Assembly (NCBI GenBank): GCA_038049695.1
Contig: CP142457.1
Coordinates: 57,470,501-57,534,500, forward strand
Direction of reading: 5' to 3'
DNA from: Cinnamomum chago
Taxonomy: Eukaryota; Streptophyta; Magnoliopsida; Laurales; Lauraceae
DNA: 64,000 bases
Shown here: in pieces, positions 46,770 through 56,833 of the stretch
How the letters are laid out: every line of letters starts with the position of its first letter
How positions within the stretch are numbered: position 1 is the first letter of the stretch
The notes under the pieces: generated by a model
Told to the model about the DNA's origin: nothing
Seen by the model: the letters and a program-made list of their open reading frames with translations, nothing else
The model's database searches: none
Position numbers and translations under genes: made by a program

Positions 46770-47990
46770 GGACCACGGTTCCTTCTTCTTCTGGAACTAG
46801 AGATCTTGATATTGACCATCCGTTCGCCTTATTAAAGAATCGAAAATTGAGTCCTCTGATGCTACCACTAGGCTTGTCAATGGGACGGGCCGGGCCTGGG
46901 CTTGGGTTGTCCAATCCCGTCCCAAAAATAGGACGGGCCTGCCAAGTGTTGTCCAATCCCGGCCCTAAATTGAACGGGTTTACATCTAATCCCGTCCCGT
47001 ACGGGCCCGGGCTGGGACAAGGCCGGGCCTGGGCTAAGCCCGATCCTGGAGATAAGCAAAATATTTTTTAATTATTCCTACTGTCACCAGACACCGGTGT
47101 GAACCTGACTTTAAACCCTCCTCTTTTTTCTAGGCTTAGGACCGGCAATGCAATGCAACAAGCAATATGGCGGAGTTAAAAACTTTTTTTTTTTGCTAGT
47201 GACAGTAGGAAATCAGAAAATAAATAGAAATAAATGAGTATACTATAGGCTATATGGGTCAAGTAATGCAGGAATGATTAAAACCTTTTTTTTTCCGGTA
47301 AGAGTAGAAAATCAGAAAATCAATAGAAATGAATGAGAATAAGTATCCTATATGAGTCAAGTTAAAGTAACGTAGCATTAATAAAAAACTTTTTTTTTTA
47401 AAAGTAGAAAATCAGAAAATCAATAAAATGAATGAGAATGAGTATCCTATATAGGTCAAGTAATATAAAAAAGAAATCAACAGAAATTAATTTTCTTTTA
47501 ATATCTCTAAAACATCAATTAGTGCATTCCCATCATTATCTAAATCACCATCACTAGTTGGGTCATGACTAAACCAATCTTGGGCAGAAGAGGTAGAGAG
47601 CAGAAGAGGCAGAAGAGCGATTGAGTGTGGGATGTTTTTAGGGCTTGCAACGTCTTATAAAAGAGATGGACTGATGGAGGGCACAGTTACAATAATGTCC
47701 CTCCTAACTAGCCGTTTTTTGACTGTTAGTGACGGGCAGTTTAGGTAATATAAATTTTTTATCAAAATTAATTTGGAGCGGGCCGGGCCGGGCTTGAACG
47801 GGCTGGGCATCCTCTGCCCAGTCCCAGTCCCATTTTGGCCGGGTTTTAAAGTTATTGACCAAACCCAACCCACTGGGCTCAAGATTTTTTATAAAACCCT
47901 GTATTTTCGGGCTTGGGACGCGCCGGGCCGGGCCGGGCTTTCTACCCGTCCCATTGACAGACCTAGCTACCACCTTAGAGTCACATGGGT
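46770..47990 (+). repeat. Dispersed repeat, copy B, split by a hAT element
   Basis: Left part (46770-46868) carries TTCTGGAACTAGAGATCTTG and GAATCGAAAATTGAGTCC, ending TGCTACCAC. The right part resumes after the hAT element with GCTACCACCTTAGAGTC. Copy A at 10930-11050 has the same order uninterrupted. Confidence 0.75.
46869..47965. mobile_element. Non-autonomous hAT-type element with 8-bp target duplication
   Basis: 1097 bp between exact GCTACCAC copies (46861-46868 and 47966-47973). Terminal repeats of about 22 bp: TAGGCTTGTCAATGGGACGG on the left and TAGGTCTGTCAATGGGACGG read inward on the right, followed by subterminal GGCCGGGC-rich blocks. No transposase frame. The interior holds three tandem units of about 105 bp (47180-47470), each with AGAAAATCA, an AAATGAATGAG-like stretch and TATCCTATAT.GTCAAGT. 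Confidence 0.88.
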
Positions 47991-48110
47991 GTTTAAAGGG
48001 TTGAAAACCCTTTGGTAGAAAAAAAAAAAAAAGAAGATTTTTATTCATCTATTGGGTGACCATCAAAGTGATGGGTCCAGATTGATTACACCAATTTATT
48101 ATACCCTTTA

Positions 48111-48393
48111 GGGCCCGTTTGGTAAATTTACTAATAAAGTCAAGTTAAGTTAAACATCCCATCAAAAACACTTTTTACAAAAATTCCCTCCATCTTTTCC
48201 AAAAAAAGTCAAAAAGCAACTACATTTACTCACTAAAAGACAAAAAAACTACATTTCCCCATACAAAAAGTCAAAAATATTCCATTCCAAACAACTAAAA
48301 ACAAAATATCATCATAACTTACTTATATTTTATTCATTCTTTTCATTTCACTTCACTCCACTTTATTTTAAAAGTAAATTACCAAACGGGCCC
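48111..48393. mobile_element. Tourist-like MITE with TTA target duplication
   Basis: 283 bp. Ends GGGCCCGTTTGGTAAATTTA and, read inward on the right, GGGCCCGTTTGGTAATTTAC. Flanked by TTA on both sides (48108-48110 and 48394-48396), as expected for the PIF/Harbinger group. Confidence 0.88.
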
Positions 48394-48399
48394 TTAGGG

Positions 48400-49206
48400 T
48401 GGGCACCATTTATGGAAGTTCTTTCACAATTCACCCGACGTGTACATTTTGAGTATGGACAAAAGAATATTAAAAAGACAGAGGCCTAGAGCCTGTAGAG
48501 CCGAATAGAGAGAGAGAGAGAGAAAGGTGATCGATCACGTCACTTCCAGCCACTGGCCCATCAATGTCGAAGAGAGAGAGAAAGAGAAACAATGGAGAGA
48601 ATCTTCTGGTCTGGCCAATGCCCAGTTTCGAAGCTAACCCACCTTCCGCATGGAGAGAGAGAGAGAAAGAGAGTTAGGTTTGGTTTTAAAAACGAGGATA
48701 AGATCGGAAAGCAGCAAAAGCAAGCAATCAAAAGCAAAAGCAGAACAGCAGCAGGTAGACAAAAACCACGCAAAGGCTGTTTATTTACTACTCTTTCATC
48801 CCCACACATCTTTCCTTGTCATCATTCGTCAATAGTTCCCTTCCTCTGTTCTCCCTTCCATCTCTTTTTAAGTTTCACCCCATTTAATCCCATTCATCCA
48901 TACTATTCTCTCTCTCTCTCTTCTTTGCAGCAGAAGGTTGACGTTTCCAGTTGGGATCCCAAGAAAGCTCTTGTCTTTTAGAACAAGACAAAACTGCCCT
49001 ACACATTGAATTTCACCTCACCCCTCGAGTGTTGTAGCCTGTGCAGATATGTATGTGGTCTTTACCCCCAAGTTTTCTTTTCATCCCTTTTAATGATAAT
49101 CTAATCGAATTCCCCTTCTTTCTTTCTCCTTTATATGTTCTATTATCTAGACGAGGGAATCATAATAGAGAGGGAGAAGAAGAAAGTGGAAGAGAGGACG
49201 AAATAA
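48400..49206 (+). promoter_or_regulatory. Upstream region and probable 5' leader of the KNOX gene
   Basis: GA- and CT-rich stretches (48510-48600, 48650-48675, 48906-48925) characteristic of plant leaders. An upstream frame of 129 codons starts at 48592. Whether it lies in the mRNA cannot be told without transcript data. Confidence 0.4.
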
Positions 49207-49826
49207 ATGCAACACGAAACTGAAGCGAGCATGGAGATGGGTATGATGGGTGGAGGAGGAGGCATGTTACTAAGAGCATGCGACGAAACAACAGCTGAAG
49301 AGCAGCGACAAATGAAGACAGAGATCGCGAGCCACCCTCTCTGCGAGCAGCTGCTTGCAGCTCATGTGGGTTGCCTACGAGTGGCAACGCCCATCGACCA
49401 TCTCCCTCTCATCGACGCCCAGCTCACTCAATCCCACCATCTCATCCGCTCCTACCAGTCTCAACATCACCTCCTCCTCTCCCCTCACGACAAACAAGAT
49501 ATCGATAACTTTCTTGTAATCTTCCTGGTTTCCTTTCTCATTTTAATCTGATTTTTGTTTGGCCCATTGTAATATATTTATATTCGATAAGGGATCATGA
49601 TCTTCGCAATCGCAGAAAAAAAAAAAAAAGAGGAAAAATTGGTAGGTGGGTGCATTTAAACGCTACTTCGTTGATTCGGAGTATAATTTTGTTGGTCTTT
49701 TATAGTCGCAGTATCTGTTGGTGTTGTGCTCGTTTAAAGATCAGCTTCAGCAGCACGTTCGAATCCACGCGGTTGAGGCTGTCATGGCTTGTCGGGAGAT
49801 TGAACAGTCATTCCAAGCTCTCACAG

Positions 49827-49909
<83 letters not shown>

Positions 49910-52900
49910 TCTTGTTCTTATTCTGATGTGAATTAATTATACTGTTTGATTGCTTGATGTGGGAGATGAAAATAGTGATGAGTTGGGTTTTTGTTCCAGA
50001 TGTTTTCTTTTATTGTTCACTTTGAGTTTGATTATTCTGTCTGTGATTCTTGGTAATTTGTGGGACATGAGGTGGGTGGAGTTATCCTATGGGAGAGATG
50101 TTTGATAAGTTTGGTACGGGAGAGGAGGGGGTGGGTGGGCCGGTGGGGGTATTATGGATTCCCTTTCTGGGAAGGTCTCCTTCTTTAGATTATTTTGATG
50201 TAAAGAGGGTTTACAAATCTAACAAATCTATTCAGTGCAATTGTTAGTCATAGAAATGCTAATCACGAAATGTTGATACAATAACCAATGTAATCTCACA
50301 AAATCTTGTGATGATGTGTGCTTTTAATCATTTAAATAATTATTTAGATTGGTTTTAGAATTTCATTGAATAGAGTTGAGAAAAAGAAGAAAATGGATAT
50401 TAGACAAGTAACTCTTTTTGGTCATTTACATAAATGATTAGGAAACTAACACAGTCCTCTCTACTGAGGACTTGCGGAGCAGGAGATGCCGAACCAATAT
50501 TGCACTATCTGTGTTGTTGGTGACATGTGGTAATGTTCATCAACATAGATGCTAGCTGATTTCATTGATGGTAGGCCTGGTTGAATTATTTTTTTGTATT
50601 TCTTTTGTTCTTGGCCTTGAATGGTTTAACACATACATGCATTGAAGTAGAATTGCAAGATATATATATATATATATATATATATGCTTAGATTTTCTTC
50701 TTAGTTATGAATGACTGACTGATAATGGGATGCTTTATTTAGTTGTTATTAACTAGAAATATTGACTGGAAGTTGACGAAGAGTGCTTTATGTAGTTATT
50801 ATTGATTTACAAATGCCTTGTTTCATCATAATGTTTAGAAATTAAGGATTTACTATAATAGAACTCAACCGGTGCAACAAGATGCCTAGAGGGAAAAGTA
50901 GTAGTAGATAGAAAAGGGTGACTTGTTGAGAGAGAGAGCTGCTGATGATGGCGACAAATAGTTGGATCTTTAACATCTTCATGCTACCAAACCATTTGGT
51001 AGATATCCAAATATTACTCCAACCAAAACTGTTGGATATTATGCACAAAACGCCCCACTAACTTCCATCTGATTTTTGACGTGTTCAATGGAAAGTTGGA
51101 AGTTTCCATGAGATTGATAACTACACATGCCAATTTACAGATGAGATCCAATGTCTTGGATTCATGAGAAAATGGTTGGCCTTGATTTCTTTGGTTAATA
51201 CTGTAGGTACGTTGTTGCTGCAGTAAAGATCATTTCTCATGTGATTACATGTATGCCTATTAGATCATATGTAACTTTCGATGTAACTCTTTGAAATATA
51301 CACTCTGGGCAAGGGATACCAATCCTCGAACGGGAAGGTAGAGCCCTAGTTGAAATGGAGAGGTTTGAGCTAACGCAAGAAATTAGGTTGGATATGATAT
51401 CTGAGGAGGGTACGTAGATTTGGGTTATCCAAAACAAAGAATAAGGAAAATGCATGTTTTCCTTTCCATCCATTTTGAGAGTTGAGTATTTCACACGTAT
51501 AACATGTTAGAGATGTTTGGGGTATCTGGGAATCGGGATAGTAGGCCAATCACAATCCGCCACATTACCATATAGGGTGATGTGGCGGACCTTGATTAGT
51601 CCGTCCACCCACTGAAAAGCCTTGGAGTTATCCCCTACAAATAAATTACATTAAGATCAACACGCCCTAGTCCTAAAATACTTTCTCATTTTACAATATA
51701 ATGTTGTGCTAATCCGGATGTAGCTCAGTGGTGAGGTAGGTCCCTCCAATGGAAATAAGTGGGATCAATTTCTGACTTCAACGTTGCTAGTGAAGGCTTA
51801 GGTGAGCGTGTTAATTTTCCCAAAAAAATTCAAAAAATAAGATAACGTTGTAAGAAAATATTCATTTGCATCGATCTCTCACCATATTACGGTGAGAAAT
51901 GGGATAGTGGGGTCAACTTTATAATACATCCGAACCATCTGCACACATTGGGACCCCCTTAAGTACAGTCATTGCACATTTACCTATCCGAAAGAATTGG
52001 ATTGTTGGATTGAAGGTCAAAACTTTCCGATTAATATAAAGTCGTTAAGTTTATAGGCCATGATGTAGGAGTTAGAGGAACGAGATTGACTCCAAACTTA
52101 ATATATGAGCTCCTCCAAAATATCTCTTTTCATCCCTCCAACCCCCATGACCATGGGTTTCTGAGTGGGCCCCGTTAAATTTGTCTCTCAAAAGATGCAT
52201 ATGAACATCCCCCTTTTGAGTCTCGAAAAAAGGCTAAATGGGGCTTGTCCTCGCACTGATATTGGGAAATGTTAGTGTTCGAGCTGTGCCCATCCCATTG
52301 AAAGAGATCCTTACAAACAAGTGTGGCAGCTAAAAAGACATAGCCCAGGGAGGCTTGCAGCTGCTTAAGCACGGCAGACGTCTACGAAGATGAATAAAGT
52401 AACTTGATGGTACAGACTCTAGACGAACTGATTTGGTTAAAAAATTCTGGCCAACAGTCCTATTGGGTATATGCATATGGGCCTACCTGATGAATAAAGT
52501 AGCTTGATTTTCAGCAAAGATGATCTATTCTGCGAGCCATGCATATCCCTACAAATTATAACTATAAACTCCAAAAGGAAAACTCCCCCTGTATATTGCC
52601 TAATCATGTATTTGAAATTGAGGCCTTTTTTTTTTCACATGTCCATTAATGAGTGCAGAAGAGATTTGATGGTGACAATCTTACCAAATGCAAGTACATT
52701 TCTCACATATAGCACTGATCATTATGACTCAATATTTGCATATCATCTAATTCAATTAACGAGATTATTCATTTGTACCCAACAAAACCATCTCATTCAC
52801 AACCAACCACATGTTAAGTATGGCCTTGCATCATTCATTGCAATTGTCACAATGTACGCACTAATTAAATTGATGGAAGACTTGGACCAAATGATGAGTG

Positions 52901-54022
52901 AATATGTAGAACTCAGTAAATTGATCAGACGTAAATGTAATAAGGCCATAAGGTTCCAATGACGGTGGTGATTCTACTAGTTTAGCCTATGAATGTGACC
53001 AATGCTCACCTGCATGTACTTACTACTATGATGCTGTTTGAGTATTATTTTGATATGCATAAGGCAACTTGATGCAGGACTAACTCTAGGTGAGGGAACT
53101 GGTGCAACCATGTCAGACGATGAAGATGAACTACAAATGGACAATGCTTTAGATATGAGCATGGATGGACATGATATGATGGGATTCGGTCCACTGCTTC
53201 CAACAGAATCCGAGAGAACACTAATGGAGAGAGTTAGACAAGAATTGAAGATTGAGTTGAAACAGGTGGTGTTCTTGCCCGAACAACACAATCTTTGTGC
53301 AGTTCTTTGTATTTTCCTAAAATTAAAATGAAAGAAGTGAGATTTTTGTTTAGGGGCAGATTATGTTACAGTAGAGGCCATTAATCAGTGACCCAAACGC
53401 CCCACAGTGGATGGGGGCTGGGCTTCTGATCAGAGGGCTAACATCTTTTAATCCAGGAGATTGTTGGGTATCCCATATCCATGCATGTTTGCAGCCAGTA
53501 TATCAATAATTGGGAGCATAGACCACTAGCTCCATATGCATCTGCACATAAAAAAACTACATGTACATTTTGATGAGGCTCTGAGCCTCATAATTCCCTG
53601 TAGTTTTATTTTAGTGAGATAATGCTGATTATATTTGCTATAATTAATGAATGCACTTAGTTGTTAAAATTCCAACCGCTTAATGCTGCAGGGTTTTAGG
53701 TCAAAAATCGAAGATGTAAGAGAGGAGATACTGAGAAAGAGAAGAGCAGGCAAGTTGCCAGGAGACACAACTTCAGTTCTGAAAAACTGGTGGCAACAAC
53801 ATGCCAAGTGGCCCTACCCAACAGTAAGCAGCCACATATACAATACAATTATGCAAATGGATGCCTTTTTTTTAAGACCATGTTTGTATGTAACCTTCAT
53901 GTTTATAAGTAGTCCAGATATCATCAACAGACCATTTGAGAGTAATAGATAGATGGTTTACCGTTTTGCTAAGCTTTCTAGTGATTTTGATCAGTAGAGA
54001 CCCATATTGAATTTGGGTTAAG

Positions 54023-54118
<96 letters not shown>

Positions 54119-54426
54119 TGTTCCACCTAATGCAATTTCTACACTCTTGCAGCAAAGGAATAACCATCCATGCAGCCAAAATATTTGAACTGATTTCATT
54201 TAGAGGCACATCATATTACACGCCCATGATTTCTTACTCGAATAAGTTAAATCTGTTAAACACTTGACATGCATATATTTCTCAGGAAGAGGACAAGGCA
54301 AAGCTAGTGGAGGAGACTGGGTTGCAGCTAAAGCAAATTAACAATTGGTTCATCAACCAAAGAAAACGCAACTGGCATAGTAATTCTCAGTCAGTGACAT
54401 CTTTGAAGTCGAAACGCAAAAGGTAG
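49207..54426 (+). CDS. KNAT7: Class II KNOX homeobox protein, KNAT7 type
   Basis: Five exons: 49207-49515, 49706-49826, 53078-53265, 53692-53823, 54286-54426; 296 residues, GT-AG junctions, frame intact. KNOX1 starts near residue 37 ([28 protein letters not shown]), KNOX2 spans about 95-140 ([27 protein letters not shown]). Exon 3 supplies [16 protein letters not shown] and [20 protein letters not shown]. The ELK domain ([20 protein letters not shown]) leads into a TALE homeodomain with the PYP loop (KWPYPT) and helix 3 [13 protein letters not shown]. It is nearly collinear with Arabidopsis KNAT7, a repressor of secondary wall and lignin genes that works with BELL and MYB/OFP partners; that role here is by homology. 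Intron 2 is 3.25 kb and hosts microsatellites and a SINE-like copy. The start is the first ATG in frame before the KNOX1 domain. Confidence 0.93.
49829..49909. repeat. Compound (CT)n-(TA)n microsatellite at a splice donor
   Basis: About 14 CT units followed by about 26 TA units, beginning two bases after the GT of KNOX intron 2. Confidence 0.95.
50660..50686. repeat. (AT)n microsatellite in KNOX intron 2
   Basis: About 13 AT units. Confidence 0.95.
51715..51835 (+). mobile_element. tRNA-derived SINE-like copy in KNOX intron 2
   Basis: GGATGTAGCTCAGTGGTGAG contains a perfect pol III A box (TAGCTCAGTGG, 51721-51731). A B-box-like GGATCAATTTC lies at 51762-51772, about the usual spacing. The 3' side is T- then A-rich. 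It resembles Au-type plant SINEs at the head; the element end and target duplication were not found. No cloverleaf can be completed, so it is not a tRNA gene. Confidence 0.6.
54024..54114. repeat. Compound (CT)n-(CA)n microsatellite in KNOX intron 4
   Basis: About 31 CT units followed by about 14 CA units. Confidence 0.95.
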
Positions 54427-54899
54427 ATCAAAGAAAGGATTCGTATACAGTATACAAGGAGAGGTAGACGTTGTTGTAGGGAGTGTTCCTGAACACTTGA
54501 TTCAGGCCCACCAGTAAAACTGAAAAAAGAGCTTTGGCCCAAGTTTGGAGATGGAAAGATATCAAATAAAGCAACGAAAATGTAATAAGAATAGATGCTG
54601 TTTTACTCTTGTCATGTGTTTGTGCTTCCTTTTTTTTTTTTTTTTTTTTCTTTTCATATAAAAATTTTTGGGCCTTTGATATAGGTGACAAATTAATGAT
54701 GTTACAAGATGGTTCTGTGTGACAAGATTCAGTTGGAAATTCCAAGATGAAAGAATTGACATACAAATGACAGGTGCACTCCTGATATAAACTTAGCCAA
54801 TACGGGCTATATGGAGCCATAGAATTAGATGCGGGGCTGATGATTTTACATTTTGATATGCAAAAGAAATCACATGGATACACCGCATAAAGAACATCT

Positions 54900-55290
54900 A
54901 AAGTATTTATGTCGTCTCTACTAATGTTTTAAGATTTTGGCAAGAATGGTTAGCAGAGTAAATTTAATATAGTCGGCATTTTGAAAAATTATGTATGTCG
55001 CCAAAAGTCTGCCAACCGGATTCTACCAGAAAAAAAGTATTGAGAATTGGGCTCCACCCAAGAGAGAGTATTGAAAAGTATTTATGCCGCTTCTGTACTA
55101 ACGCCTCGAGGTTTTGACATGATTAGTTACCACAAGAAATTTAATATGGTATCAAAGTTAAATATCGGTCGTGAGTTTGAATCCAAGAGCTGATTCAGTG
55201 CAAAAATGTGCATGTAGCCAAAAGTTCAAAAGCCGGGGATCCACCAGAAAGAGAATATTAAAAATATTTATCCTACTTAGGAAATTTAAT
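54900..55290 (+). repeat. Dispersed repeat, two tandem degenerate units
   Basis: Units carry AAGTATTTATG.CG, a GTACTAACGCCTCGAGGTTT-like stretch, AATTTAATATGGTATCAAAG and GGTCGTGAGTTTGAATCC. The TGGTATCAAAG motif resembles a Met-tRNA primer site. A related copy lies at 57705-58018. Possibly fragments of a TRIM or LTR family. Confidence 0.55.
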
Positions 55291-55623
55291 GGCAGATTCT
55301 TTTTTGAGGTCCCCAAAAACCCAACCACTGTTTAATAAATGAAAAGTCCAAGCGTTTTAAAAACTGGAGCGGGCGGGTAAGGACCTATGTGGTCGCACTG
55401 CATGACTGCATCAGACCTTGTCTTGGTCAGCCCATTCCAAATCTAGCTGAACCTTTGATTGGAAAAGGTGGCCTGGAATATTCATTTAGACCATAGCTGC
55501 ATATGTAATAAGCAAGGATATTGTGAATGAGTTGGTTCATATCTTTGTGAATTGAACTTGGACACTGATCCTAAGCATAATTTAAAATATTATCTCAGAC
55601 AGTACTCACCAATGCAAAAACCT

Positions 55624-55904
55624 TTGGCGTATTTGGCAATTAATTAGTTAAAGTAAAGTAAAGTGAATTCAGACAAAAAATGACAATGGGTCATATTAAA
55701 AGTACATAATTTTAAAATTCCTTCCGAATTTTTCAAAAAAGTAACTTTCTTTCTCAACTAAAAGACAAAAAAACTCCACTTTTCTAAACTAAAAGACTTC
55801 ATACCAAATAACTAAAAACAAAATACTATCATAATACCTTATATTTTATTCTCTCTTGATTTAATGTTTCACGTCACCATACTTCAATTTACCAAACATC
55901 CAAA
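55624..55904. mobile_element. Degraded relative of the 48.1-kb Tourist-like MITE
   Basis: Imperfect ends TTGGCGTATTTGGCAATTAA and, read inward, TTGGATGTTTGGTAAATTGA. The interior shares AACTAAAAACAAAATA.TATCATA, ATATTTTATTC and TCAACTAAAAGACAAAAAAAC-like segments with 48111-48393. No clear target duplication. Confidence 0.6.
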
Positions 55905-55909
55905 GAAGC

Positions 55910-56830
55910 TCTATGTATCGCCAATTTTTAGGTACTGCACTGACACGATCAATTTATTTCTTTTTTTTTTACTAAAATAAATCATTTTCAAAATAATAAT
56001 TAGAAAATAAAAATGAGAAATCTTCAAATTTTTTTTTTTTGTAGGATTTCTATTAAGGTAGAAGGTTTTGGATACAATTTTGAATGTACTTTTATTTTAA
56101 TTGGAAGTTGCTTTCAGTTTTTACAACAACTAACATACACTCTTTCCACTTTCCATTCATATACTTCTCTCACTCATGGACTCCCCATCTCCTATTTTTT
56201 CTGACATACATAGAATTTTACCTCTTTATGGATTCCCGTGACCAGCACGAATTTTAGTGCTAGTTTAGATGTAAAGAAAAGGACAAATAGAATATAAATA
56301 ATAAGGCTGTCAAATTTAAGCTAGGGTTCAATATATATTAAACACATATAAAATGGGTGTAACAGGCCAAATGACTCAGTTTTGATCGACTTTAAAACAA
56401 TGATTCTGACCCACTACTTAGATCCAGATTTCTCTGGGATCCAAAAGTAAGTTCTACATCCATCCCTTTTTGGGTCCGATCGGTAGTGTGGCACTAGCCG
56501 CTGACTATAACAGAAATTAGACTAAAATGCAATCATATGCTCATGTCAGGTGTGCACGATCTGACGGTTGGAGAAGCATCAAATGAAAACCTGCAGGCAC
56601 GTTGCAATTGACTTCCTAAACTTCAACGGTCAACCACAGTACCAGTACTATTGCAAGAGTCAAAATAGACATTAATCTCAATCCATGGCATAGTTCAACG
56701 GCCACAACGAATCTAATATCCCAGAGCCGTACATGTGAGGCCCACCTTTCATATATAGTCATCATATGGTGGTACGTGCTTAATGCAACACATCACATTG
56801 CAAGATTACAGACCTGCAGCTCAACTTAGA
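55910..56830. other. Upstream region of the expansin gene
   Basis: No coding segment. CATATATAG at about 56750-56758, some 80 bp before the expansin ATG, is a plausible TATA box. Confidence 0.4.
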
Positions 56831-56833
56831 ACC

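Noticed and set aside
51715..51790. tRNA gene
   Set aside because: A box is perfect but the B box is imperfect and no cloverleaf with acceptor stem can be formed.
52504..52962. 152-residue plus-strand ORF within KNOX intron 2
   Set aside because: No recognised motif, no compositional sign of coding, inside an intron between well-defined exons; likely chance.
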